NCBI RefSeq assembly: GCF_018130145.1
Contig: NZ_JAFCMB010000024.1
Coordinates: 1 to 64,000 of the forward strand
Reading direction: 5' to 3'
From: Bradyrhizobium sp. AUGA SZCCT0176
GTDB taxonomy: Bacteria; Pseudomonadota; Alphaproteobacteria; Rhizobiales; Xanthobacteraceae
DNA length: 64,000 bases
Of this stretch, positions 27,635 to 35,127 are shown in pieces. A model generated the notes under the pieces. The model did not search any database. It was not told the DNA's origin and saw only the letters and a program-made list of their open reading frames with translations. Position 1 is the stretch's first letter. Each line of letters begins with the position of its first letter. The position numbers were made by a program, and so were the translations under genes.

Positions 27635-29256
27635 GACAGTCCTCGATTGAGAGCCGCCGCACGCGCCAACGCCGCATCCAGCGCCGGCCGGGTCGGATGC
27701 CGGAAGCGCGCCGCGACATAGCCGTCGGGCCGCAGCAGATAGGCGGTGCCGGGCTCGGCGTCGTAGCGCGTACCTGCAAGGCCCCTGGTGTCGGCAAGGC
27801 CGTGGTCGCCGCCGATGCGAATGGTTTCCACGCCTTCGGGCGCATCGATCGCGGCACCGTTGCCAAATTCCAGCAACGTGAATTGCGCTCCCCTGCCAAC
27901 GAAAGCTTCGGTCAGAAACATCGGCTGGCCGCTCGCTGCCGCAATCGGCGCATCCGGCATCGACGCGCCGGGCCGCGGGCCGCCGCGCCACGCATCGCGA
28001 TCGGCGGTCGACAGCGGCGTGTCATAGGTGGAAGGCACCGACAGCCGTCCGCCATTGACCATGCGCTTGCCGAATTCGGTTTCCTTGGCCAGCGACAGCA
28101 CCGCCTTGCGCAGCCGCGCCTCCTGTTGCGACACCGGCGCCATGAAATCGGTCGAGCGCGTGGACTCGCGGATGTTCTCGTCCGCCGCGGCGCTGCGTTC
28201 GGTGTGGTAACTCTCGAGCAGCGCTTCCGGCGACGACCCGCGCAAGACGCGATCGAGTTTCCAGGCGATGTTCTCGGCGTCTTCGAGGCCTGAATTGGCG
28301 CCGCGGGCACCGAACGGCGAGACCTGGTGTGCGGCATCGCCGGCAAAGATCACGCGGCCGTGCAAGAACTTCTCCATCCGGCGGCACTGGAACTTGTACA
28401 GCGAGATCCATTCGAAATCGAACTTGTCGTGGCCAAGCATCCGCGCGATCCGCGGCCGTACATTTTCCGGGCGCTTCTCGACGACAGGATCCGCATCGGG
28501 ATGCAGCTGCAGGTCGATGCGCCAGATATCGTCCGGCTGCTTGTGCAACAGCGCGGAGCGTCCGGCGTGGAACGGCGGATCGAACCAGAACCAGCGCTCG
28601 GTCGGGAACGCCGCCGTCATCTTGACGTCGGCGATCAGGAATTGATCCTCAAACACTTGCCCGGCGAATTCGGCGCCCACCATCTGCCGCAACGATGAGC
28701 GGGCGCCGTCGCAGGCGACGACGAAGCCGGCATGCAGCCGGTACGGTCCGTCAGGCGTTTCGATCGTCAGCAGCACATGGTCGTTGCGCTGTTCAAGGCC
28801 GGTCACCTTGTTGCGCCAGCGCAGGTCGATGCCGGAGAGCTCCTGGACCCGATCGACCAGATAGGCCTCGGCATAGAACTGCTGCAGGTTGATAAAGGCG
28901 GGCCGCTTGTGGCCTTCCTCGGGCAGCAGGTTGAACTGGTAGAGCTGCGAGTCGCCGTGAAAGATCTTGCCGACGCTCCAGACCACGCCCTTGTCGACCA
29001 TGCGCTGGCCGACGCCGAGCCGGTCCCAGAATTCCAGCGAACGTTTGGAGAAGCAGATCGCGCGCGAGCCTTCGCCGATCCGGTCGGCATCGTCGAGCAG
29101 CACGACGGATTGGCCGCGCTGCGCCAGGTCGATCGCCAGCGACAGCCCGACCGGCCCGGCGCCAACCACGACGACGGGATGTTCGGCCACAGCAGCGCCC
29201 GCCCGATCCTGGTCGGGGTGTCTGCGGTAGCCGAATTGGGTTTTGGTCTGGACCAT
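27631..29256 (-). CDS. FAD-dependent aromatic hydroxylase (MhaA/MhpA-like)
   Basis: Encodes 541 residues from ATG 29256. It has the features of group A flavin monooxygenases: VVVVGAGPVGLSLAIDLAQRG (Rossmann GxGxxG), VVACDGARSSLR (DG motif) and GRVIFAGDAAHQVSPFGARGAN (GD motif), with a C-terminal thioredoxin-like part. As the first gene of an operon with DUF2783, hmgA and fahA, it probably makes homogentisate, for example from 3-hydroxyphenylacetate as MhaA does. 3-(3-Hydroxyphenyl)propionate hydroxylase is the alternative by family. A MarR gene is divergent. Confidence 0.85.
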   Translation of the reverse strand: MVQTKTQFGYRRHPDQDRAGAAVAEHPVVVVGAGPVGLSLAIDLAQRGQSVVLLDDADRIGEGSRAICFSKRSLEFWDRLGVGQRMVDKGVVWSVGKIFHGDSQLYQFNLLPEEGHKRPAFINLQQFYAEAYLVDRVQELSGIDLRWRNKVTGLEQRNDHVLLTIETPDGPYRLHAGFVVACDGARSSLRQMVGAEFAGQVFEDQFLIADVKMTAAFPTERWFWFDPPFHAGRSALLHKQPDDIWRIDLQLHPDADPVVEKRPENVRPRIARMLGHDKFDFEWISLYKFQCRRMEKFLHGRVIFAGDAAHQVSPFGARGANSGLEDAENIAWKLDRVLRGSSPEALLESYHTERSAAADENIRESTRSTDFMAPVSQQEARLRKAVLSLAKETEFGKRMVNGGRLSVPSTYDTPLSTADRDAWRGGPRPGASMPDAPIAAASGQPMFLTEAFVGRGAQFTLLEFGNGAAIDAPEGVETIRIGGDHGLADTRGLAGTRYDAEPGTAYLLRPDGYVAARFRHPTRPALDAALARAAALNRGLS

Positions 29257-29298
29257 GGGAAGTATTACTCTGGCCAAGGGCGCACGAACTTGCTAAAT

Positions 29299-29316
29299 TA
29301 GTCGCAACTGCAACTA
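29299..29316. promoter_or_regulatory. palindromic operator between hydroxylase and marR-type genes
   Basis: TAGTCGCAACTGCAACTA is an imperfect inverted repeat (14 of 18 positions symmetric: TAGT-n-GCA-nn-TGC-n-ACTA) in the 107-bp divergent spacer. Placement and symmetry fit a MarR dimer site controlling both directions. Confidence 0.55.
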
Positions 29317-29363
29317 TCTTAAACCCGCTGGCGCCCCCGGCGTCAACTCAAATTGGAGCGATT

Positions 29364-29951
29364 TTGGCCAACGCGTCGTCCAGCGAGAACAGCGCCCGGT
29401 CGCGAGCCGCGCCCGACAGCGGCGCGCGCGAAGACAGGGATAAGGATGCAACGCCCGCGAAAGCCGCAAGGAACGGCGGCCGTCTCGACCTCTTCAAATT
29501 CGTTCCCTTCCGCCTGAACCGGCTGGCAGCCGAAGTCTCTTCGGCGCTCTCGGCCGAGTATCAGGCGCGGTACGGGCTCGACATTCCGGAATGGCGCGTG
29601 CTGGCGACGCTGGGTTTTCGCGATCACGCCTGCAGCGCGCAATACATCGCCCATTGCACCCGCACCCACAAATCGACCATCAGCCGCGCCGTCACCACGC
29701 TGATGAAACGGCAGATGATCGAGCGCGTCGAGAACGAAGCAGACCGCCGCGAATTCCGGCTGCGCATGACGGCAAAAGGCAAGGCGCTGTACGAGGAACT
29801 GATCCCGCGCCTGCTGCGCCGGGAGCAGGAGATCCTGTCCTGCCTCTCCGCGCCGGAGCGAAAGGCGCTGGCCGCGCTGCTCGGCAAGATCGAGGCAAGC
29901 CTCGACCTCGTGCAGACCAGCGCAGAGGCCGACGCGAAGGAAGCGTATTAA
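29364..29951 (+). CDS. MarR family transcriptional regulator
   Basis: Encodes 195 residues. A disordered, charged N-terminus (about 40 residues) precedes the winged HTH: FRLNRLAAEVSSALSAEYQARYGLDIPEWRVL, then AHCTRTHKSTISRAVTTLMKRQMIERVENEADRREFRLR, the wing with the MarR DxR motif. It is divergent from the hydroxylase–hmgA–fahA operon and most likely represses it until an aromatic acid binds. Start GTG/TTG alternatives near the N-terminus cannot be excluded. Confidence 0.88.
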   Translation: MANASSSENSARSRAAPDSGAREDRDKDATPAKAARNGGRLDLFKFVPFRLNRLAAEVSSALSAEYQARYGLDIPEWRVLATLGFRDHACSAQYIAHCTRTHKSTISRAVTTLMKRQMIERVENEADRREFRLRMTAKGKALYEELIPRLLRREQEILSCLSAPERKALAALLGKIEASLDLVQTSAEADAKEAY

Positions 29952-29961
29952 TCCTCAACCC

Positions 29962-30091
29962 TCATGGTGAGGAGGCGCTCTTGCGCCGTCTCGAACCATG
30001 AGGCCATAGACGGGCCCGCATCCTTCGAGACGCCGCGCAAGAGCGCGGCTCTTCCAGCGACAACGGCAAAGCCGTTGCGCGGGGATGAGGG
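29962..30091. repeat. REP-like palindromes (GGTGAGGAGGCGC class)
   Basis: CCTCATGGTGAGGAGGCGCT…GAACCATGAGG and a following GCAAGAGCGCGGCTCT/ACGGCAAAGCCGTTG set form several short inverted repeats between convergent marR-type and ridA-type genes. Confidence 0.65.
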
Positions 30092-30129
30092 TCTATCAGC
30101 ACGCCCGCGCGAACTCGAAACCGCGCCGC

Positions 30130-30474
30130 CTACTTCGTCGCCGTCACCACGATTTCCACGATATGCGGCGGTTCGAGCTCGACGCCGAGGCAGGCGCGCA
30201 TCGGCGGGTTACTGGTGTCGACCCATTCATCCCAGGCGCGGTTCATCTCGCTTTTGCGCTTCATGTCGGAGATATAGACGATCGCTGACAGGATTTTGCT
30301 CTTGTTCGAACCGCACAGAGCAAGGCTCTCGTCGATGCGGGCGAGCGCCTTGACGCTCTGCTCGTACATCGATGATGTGACCGGATCGGGCGCGACCGCC
30401 ACGGTGAGCACCAGATCGTCGTGAACGACGGCGCGGCTGCGGGTTGGCGTGAGGCCGGGAAAGCGTTCGATCAT
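30130..30474 (-). CDS. RidA family protein
   Basis: Encodes 114 residues of the YjgF/YER057c/UK114 fold. Visible are SRAVVHDDLVLTVAVAP, SVKALARIDESLALCGSNKSKIL, VYISDMKRKSEMNRAWDEWV and PPMRACLGVEL with the conserved Arg for carboxylate binding. Classical RidA deaminates reactive enamines; this shorter member belongs to a subfamily usually paired with catabolic genes. It starts 9 bp after the metallo-hydrolase gene, so both are co-transcribed. Confidence 0.88.
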   Translation of the reverse strand: MIERFPGLTPTRSRAVVHDDLVLTVAVAPDPVTSSMYEQSVKALARIDESLALCGSNKSKILSAIVYISDMKRKSEMNRAWDEWVDTSNPPMRACLGVELEPPHIVEIVVTATK

Positions 30475-30483
30475 GGCTTGATC

Positions 30484-31290
30484 CTACTTCACAAACGATC
30501 GTGACGGCGCCAGGTGCAAGGCAAACGCATCGACCTTGTCGCTGGCGCGCGGATAGATTTCGCTCACGATCGGATCATGGCCGGGAATGAAGCGGTCGGG
30601 GTGGCCGGCCAGCTTTTCAACGATCTCCCAGCCCTGCACCATGTCGCCGACATTGTAGACGATCGGAAACGGGCTGCGCTTCTGCAGGTTGGCATAGTAA
30701 TGCGCGGCATCCGAGGCCAGCACCACCGGCCCGCGCGCGGTCTCGACCCGCACCACCTGCAAACCATCGGAATGGCCGCCGACGCGATGCACGGTGACGC
30801 CGGGCGCGATCTCGCCATCGCCATTATGAAACGTGACGCGCTCGCCATAGACATGGCGCACCATCAGCGTGACGTGTTCGACAGAGAATGGGTGCCGGAT
30901 CAGGCCGTTGCACATGCAGCGCCCGGTCGCGTAGCTCATCTCGCGATCCTGCAGATGGAACCGGGCGCCGGGGAAGCGGTCGAGATTGCCGGCGTGATCG
31001 TAGTGCAGATGGGTGACGACGACGTCCTTGATGCTGTCGGCCTTGACGCCAAACGCCTCCAGCGCATCGACCGGATTGAGGTTGAGCTTGCGCGACCGCG
31101 CCTTGGCTTCCTCGGCGTTGAAGCCGGTATCGACCAGGATCTCGCGGCCGTGGCCGCGGATCAGCCAGACGAAGTAGTCGAGGTCCTGCGCCGTGGTGTC
31201 GTGTGGATCCGGGATCAGGAAATTCAGATGAGGGGTGCGCGGCGACATCGTCGCATAGCGCAGTGCGTAGATTTCGTAGGCATTTCCCAT
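30484..31290 (-). CDS. metallo-hydrolase of the AHL-lactonase (AttM/AiiB) type
   Basis: Encodes 268 residues from ATG 31290. The dinuclear zinc motif is intact: VVTHLHYDHAGNLDRFPGARF (HxHxDH), GHSDGLQVV (His), VLASDAAHYY (Asp) and FIPGHDPI (His). The layout matches AHL lactonases such as AttM, but N-acyl homoserine lactone hydrolysis cannot be concluded from sequence alone; other lactones or esters are possible. It pairs with the downstream RidA-type gene. Confidence 0.87.
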   Translation of the reverse strand: MGNAYEIYALRYATMSPRTPHLNFLIPDPHDTTAQDLDYFVWLIRGHGREILVDTGFNAEEAKARSRKLNLNPVDALEAFGVKADSIKDVVVTHLHYDHAGNLDRFPGARFHLQDREMSYATGRCMCNGLIRHPFSVEHVTLMVRHVYGERVTFHNGDGEIAPGVTVHRVGGHSDGLQVVRVETARGPVVLASDAAHYYANLQKRSPFPIVYNVGDMVQGWEIVEKLAGHPDRFIPGHDPIVSEIYPRASDKVDAFALHLAPSRSFVK

Positions 31291-31687
31291 CGGTGTCACT
31301 TTTCTTGAGGTTTGAGTTTTGGCCGACGTCCACAACAAGCCATCGTCATCCGCAAAGGTCAAACCGGCAGTGCGAATGACCATCCGTAACAGGGCGGCAC
31401 ACCCAATGTGTTACACCGCCGGTGGCTGACCGGGCACCAGGGCCACGGCTGGAGGGCTACGCAACCACCGGCTGATCACGCACCGCAATTTCACGACCAA
31501 CGGGATTTATTCCCCTTCAATTCCCAAGGGTTCATCGCGGGTTCGTCGCGGTGAATTGTCGCAATTAACGTCGCCTTCGCAAGTGGTTGACGGCCTGCGG
31601 GGCTCGTTTGATAATGCGGTTTGCGTGGAGTATGGTCGCCGCGGCGCAAGCTCGGATCGGCGCTTTTTTGGCTGGACTGCGGTGATA
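31291..31687. other. intergenic region before the caspase-like/TPR gene
   Basis: A 397-bp divergent spacer. It contains a GTTACACCGCCGGTGGCTGA stretch and several short inverted repeats, but no convincing promoter, RNA or gene. The frame from 31556 (ATG) is open into the caspase-like gene, but its residues look non-native. Confidence 0.4.
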
Positions 31688-33226
31688 ATGAAAATCCGCC
31701 TTGCATTGCTTCTCACAGTGATCTTTTCCGTGGCGTCGATCGCCCCGTCGTTCGGGGCCGGCGAGCGTTTTGCGCTGGTGATCGGCAATTCGAAATATCC
31801 GGACGCCGAAGCGCCGCTGAAAGAGCCGATCAACGACGCGCGCGATGTCGCCGAAGAACTCAAGCGCGATGGCTTCAACGTCGATATCGGCGAAAACCTC
31901 ACCGGCGACGGCATGCGCCGGGCCTTCGAGCGCCTGTACGGGAAGATCAAGCCCGGCTCGGTCGCCCTGATCTTCTTCTCGGGTTTCGGCATCCAGGCGA
32001 ACCGCCAGAGCTACATGATCCCGGTCGACGCGCAGATCTGGGCCGAGGCCGACGTGCGCCGCGACGGCTTCAGCCTCGAGATGGTGCTGGGCGAGATCAA
32101 CAGCCGCGGCGCCGGCGTCAAGATCGCCTTGGTCGACGCCTCCAGGCGCAATCCGTTCGAGCGCCGGTTCCGCAGTTTTTCCGCCGGACTTGCGCCGGTC
32201 ATCGCGCCGAACGGCTCTCTGGTGATGTATTCGGCGGCCCTTTCGTCGGTCATTTCGGATAATGGCAGCGATCGCAGCCTGTTCGTGCGGGAACTGCTCA
32301 AGGAAATCCGCACCCCCGATTTGATGGCCGAGGAAACTTTGAATCGCACCCGGGTCGGCGTCACCCGCGCCTCGCGCCAGGAACAGGTGCCGTGGATTTC
32401 GTCGTCGCTGGCCGAGGATTTCTCCTTCATCCCGGGCGGCGCAGGGCCGAAGCCTTCGAGTCCGCCGCCAGCCCCGCCTCCGGTTGTCGCCGCGCCCTCC
32501 CCGCCGCCGGTCGCCGCCGCTCCGTCACCTCCCCCCGCTCCGACACCGGCGCCTGCTCCGGCACCTCCCGCCGGAGCCCAGGTGGCCATTGCGACGCCGG
32601 CACCGCCGCCACCTGCACCGCCGCAGCCGCCCGCTCCGCCGCAGCCGCCAAAACAGGTCGAAGTCACCATCCCGCCGCCCGCTCCGCCGGCCAAGCCGAC
32701 CGAGAGCAACACGGCGATCGCGGCGCTCGCCGATGATCCGACCATCAAGAGCCTCACCGCCAAGCTCAACGACAACCCCGACGATGGGGCCGCGCTGTAT
32801 CGGCGGGGCCAGGTCTATGCCAGCAAGGGCGCCTACGAACTCGCGATCAAGGACTTCAACAATTCGCTGCGGCTCAACCCGAAGGATGTGGAAGCCTACA
32901 ACAACCGCTGTTGGGCCCGCACGGTCATCGGCGACCTACAGGCCGCGCTGAAGGATTGCAACGAGGCGCTGCGGTTGCGTCCGAATTTCGTCGATGCGCT
33001 GGACAGCCGCGGCCTCGTCAACCTCAAGAGCGGACAGACCAAGAATGCAATTGCCGACTTCGACGCCGCGCTGAAGATCAACCCGAGATTGACCTCGTCG
33101 CTGTACGGACGGGGCATTGCCAAGAAGCGCAACGGCTCGATCCCGGAAGGCGATCTGGATATTAGCAACGCCAAGGCGATGGATCCGAATATCGTTAAGG
33201 AATTCGCCGATTACGGGGTACAGTGA
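31688..33226 (+). CDS. caspase-like (pseudo-protease) protein with TPR repeats
   Basis: Encodes 512 residues from ATG 31688. A signal peptide (1–23, SFG|AG) precedes a caspase p20-like domain (27–240): FALVIGNSKYPDA, INDARDVAEEL, VALIFFSGFGIQ, SYMIPVDAQI, KIALVDASRRNPF. The catalytic His of the xSGHG motif is Phe100 and the catalytic Cys of DACR is Ser152, so it should not cleave peptides. A Pro/Ala-rich linker (about 256–345) leads to three TPR units (about 367–500). It is likely periplasmic and acts as a scaffold. It resembles the protein at 52931–53770. OmpA-like and RND genes follow. Confidence 0.85.
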   Translation: MKIRLALLLTVIFSVASIAPSFGAGERFALVIGNSKYPDAEAPLKEPINDARDVAEELKRDGFNVDIGENLTGDGMRRAFERLYGKIKPGSVALIFFSGFGIQANRQSYMIPVDAQIWAEADVRRDGFSLEMVLGEINSRGAGVKIALVDASRRNPFERRFRSFSAGLAPVIAPNGSLVMYSAALSSVISDNGSDRSLFVRELLKEIRTPDLMAEETLNRTRVGVTRASRQEQVPWISSSLAEDFSFIPGGAGPKPSSPPPAPPPVVAAPSPPPVAAAPSPPPAPTPAPAPAPPAGAQVAIATPAPPPPAPPQPPAPPQPPKQVEVTIPPPAPPAKPTESNTAIAALADDPTIKSLTAKLNDNPDDGAALYRRGQVYASKGAYELAIKDFNNSLRLNPKDVEAYNNRCWARTVIGDLQAALKDCNEALRLRPNFVDALDSRGLVNLKSGQTKNAIADFDAALKINPRLTSSLYGRGIAKKRNGSIPEGDLDISNAKAMDPNIVKEFADYGVQ

Positions 33227-33362
33227 CGATTATTTGACGCTAACTGGCAGCCTCCTCGAACCGACAGGCGGGCGGCTAGACTAACGGTAATAGGCCGCGA
33301 CCGGATTGGTCCGGCAGCTCATTTGAATCACGTTTTGGAACCACGCGCAGGAGGGACTGGTA

Positions 33363-34040
33363 ATGTCACAGAGCTCTGGAACAAAGACCCTGACCGGGCT
33401 CCTTTCGATCGCGACGCTCGGCGCCGCCCTCTGCTTTGGCATGGCCAGCGCGGTTGCCGAGGAGAAGGCCAAGGACAAGAACGTGACCGAGGATCAGATC
33501 CTCCGCGCGCTGGTGCCGGAAAAGAAGCCGCTGACCCGCGGCCTGTCGGTCGGTCCGCAGCAGGTTGATCAGGCCGCAGTTGCCGCCGAAGGGCAGTTCG
33601 TCCAGAAAATCCGCGGCCGCTCGACGCGGTCGCTGTCGTTCAGCGAGCGTGAAGAGATCGCCGCCATCGTCAAGGACAAGCCCAAGATCGATCTGGAAAT
33701 CAACTTCGACTACAACTCGGCCGATATCAGCCCCAGATCGCTGGCATCGGTTCAGGCGCTCGGCCGCGCATTGTCCAATTCCGACCTGAAAGGCTCGACC
33801 TTCGTGGTCGCCGGTCATACCGACGCAGCCGGCGGCGAAGGCTACAACCAGGACCTTTCCGAGCGGCGCGCCGACGCGATCAAGCGCTATCTGGTCGATA
33901 AATACGGCATCAACGGCACCGATCTGGTGACCGTCGGTTACGGCAAGAGCAAGCTGAAGGACTCGAACCAGCCGATGGCCGAAGCCAATCGCCGCGTGCA
34001 GGTTGTGAACATGGAAAACAAGGCCACTGCGTCCAAATAG
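33363..34040 (+). CDS. OmpA family outer-membrane/peptidoglycan-binding protein
   Basis: Encodes 225 residues with AGGAGGGACT before ATG 33363. The signal peptide ends ASAVAEE near 33. The C-terminal OmpA-like domain (about 110–222) reads LEINFDYNSADIS, VVAGHTDAAGGEGYNQDLSERRADAIKRYLVDKYG, and ends with NRRVQVVN. The conserved Asp and Arg that bind diaminopimelate (TDxxG, LSxRRA) are there. There is no beta-barrel; the first 80 mature residues are linker. It sits between the caspase-like gene and the RND pair, suggesting a shared envelope function. Confidence 0.9.
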   Translation: MSQSSGTKTLTGLLSIATLGAALCFGMASAVAEEKAKDKNVTEDQILRALVPEKKPLTRGLSVGPQQVDQAAVAAEGQFVQKIRGRSTRSLSFSEREEIAAIVKDKPKIDLEINFDYNSADISPRSLASVQALGRALSNSDLKGSTFVVAGHTDAAGGEGYNQDLSERRADAIKRYLVDKYGINGTDLVTVGYGKSKLKDSNQPMAEANRRVQVVNMENKATASK

Positions 34041-34084
34041 CCTGTTCAAGTAGGGCGTGGCGTTGACCTAGATTTTCCGGCTAC

Positions 34085-34124
34085 AATGCGTTCCGCAGCA
34101 CCCTTGCGGGACGCATTTTGTTTT
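34085..34124 (+). terminator. rho-independent terminator
   Basis: AATGCGTTCCGCA…TGCGGGACGCATT forms a long stem with one mismatch, followed by TTTTGTTTT. It ends the OmpA-like transcript and separates it from the RND operon. Confidence 0.8.
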
Positions 34125-34197
34125 GGGTTCATTGTGATTTTTCGGTGAACCGGATGCACCCCGCTTCATTTGACTTCCAGTCTGGATTGATCCGGCG

Positions 34198-35127
34198 ATG
34201 AAACTCTCCGAATACCTCAAACCTGCGCTCGGAGTAGCGTTCGTTGTTGTTGTGGGTGGCTTCTACTACTGGTTCGAGCACCGCTCCCGTCCCGAGCCCA
34301 AGGATACGCCCAGCCAGGCGCTGGTGATCGTGACCAAATCCACCAATGCCTGCTTCTCCGACATGGTGCGGGTCACCGGATTCATCGTGCCGCGCCGCGA
34401 AGCGCAGGTCGGCGTCGATCAGGAAGGCTCCAGGGTCACCGATGTCTTCGTCCGCGAAGGCGACATGGTGGCGGACAATCAGGAATTGGCACGCCTGACC
34501 GCGCCGCCGCAGCAGCCGGGAGCTCCGGGCGGCGGCAGGACCGGACCGATATCGCTGCGCACGCCTGGCCCAGGCCTCGTTACCGAAGTCAGGACCGCCG
34601 TCGGCGCGCCGGCCTCGCCGCAGGCCGGACCGATGTTCCGGATTTCCGTCAACAACGAGATCGAGCTGGAGGCCGAAGTGCCGAGCGTCCATCTGCTCAA
34701 GCTCAATCCCGGCGCCACGGTGCGGATCAGCCGCGACGACGCGCCCGATCTGGTCGGCAAGATCCGGCAAATCTCGCCGCAGATCGACCGCGCCACCCAG
34801 CTCGGCAAGGTCAGGATTTCGCTGAACAACAATCCCTCGCTCAAGGTCGGCATGTTCGCCCGCGCCAATATCGACGCCAAGCGCAGCTGTGGCGTCGCGG
34901 TGCCGCGTACCGCCATCGACCGCCTGACCCTGCAGGTGGTCAAGGAGAACAACAGGATCGAGACGCGAAAAGTCCGGGTCGGCCTGACGTCGGACACCTC
35001 TACGGAAATTCTTGAAGGCCTCGCCGTCGGTGAAACCGTCGTGGCCGATGCTGGAACCTCGCTGCATGACGGCGACCAGATCAAGACCATGTTTGCCGAC
35101 GAACTCGAGCGCACGCGGACACGATAA
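34198..35127 (+). CDS. RND efflux periplasmic adaptor (HlyD/MFP type)
   Basis: Encodes 309 residues. A single membrane anchor (about 9–25, GVAFVVVVGGFYYWF) is followed by a compact adaptor: RREAQVGVDQEGSRVTDVFVREGDMVADNQELARL is the lipoyl half-motif, then a barrel (GATVRISRDDAP…) and a C-terminal MP domain (RVGLTSDTSTEILEGLAVGETVV). The alpha-hairpin is very short. It overlaps the pump gene by one base (TAATG). A related adaptor without a pump is at 51979. Confidence 0.9.
   Translation: MKLSEYLKPALGVAFVVVVGGFYYWFEHRSRPEPKDTPSQALVIVTKSTNACFSDMVRVTGFIVPRREAQVGVDQEGSRVTDVFVREGDMVADNQELARLTAPPQQPGAPGGGRTGPISLRTPGPGLVTEVRTAVGAPASPQAGPMFRISVNNEIELEAEVPSVHLLKLNPGATVRISRDDAPDLVGKIRQISPQIDRATQLGKVRISLNNNPSLKVGMFARANIDAKRSCGVAVPRTAIDRLTLQVVKENNRIETRKVRVGLTSDTSTEILEGLAVGETVVADAGTSLHDGDQIKTMFADELERTRTR

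Noticed and set aside
31556..31687. Earlier ATG of the caspase-like gene
   Set aside because: It adds 44 residues of non-native sequence before an otherwise normal signal peptide starting at 31688.
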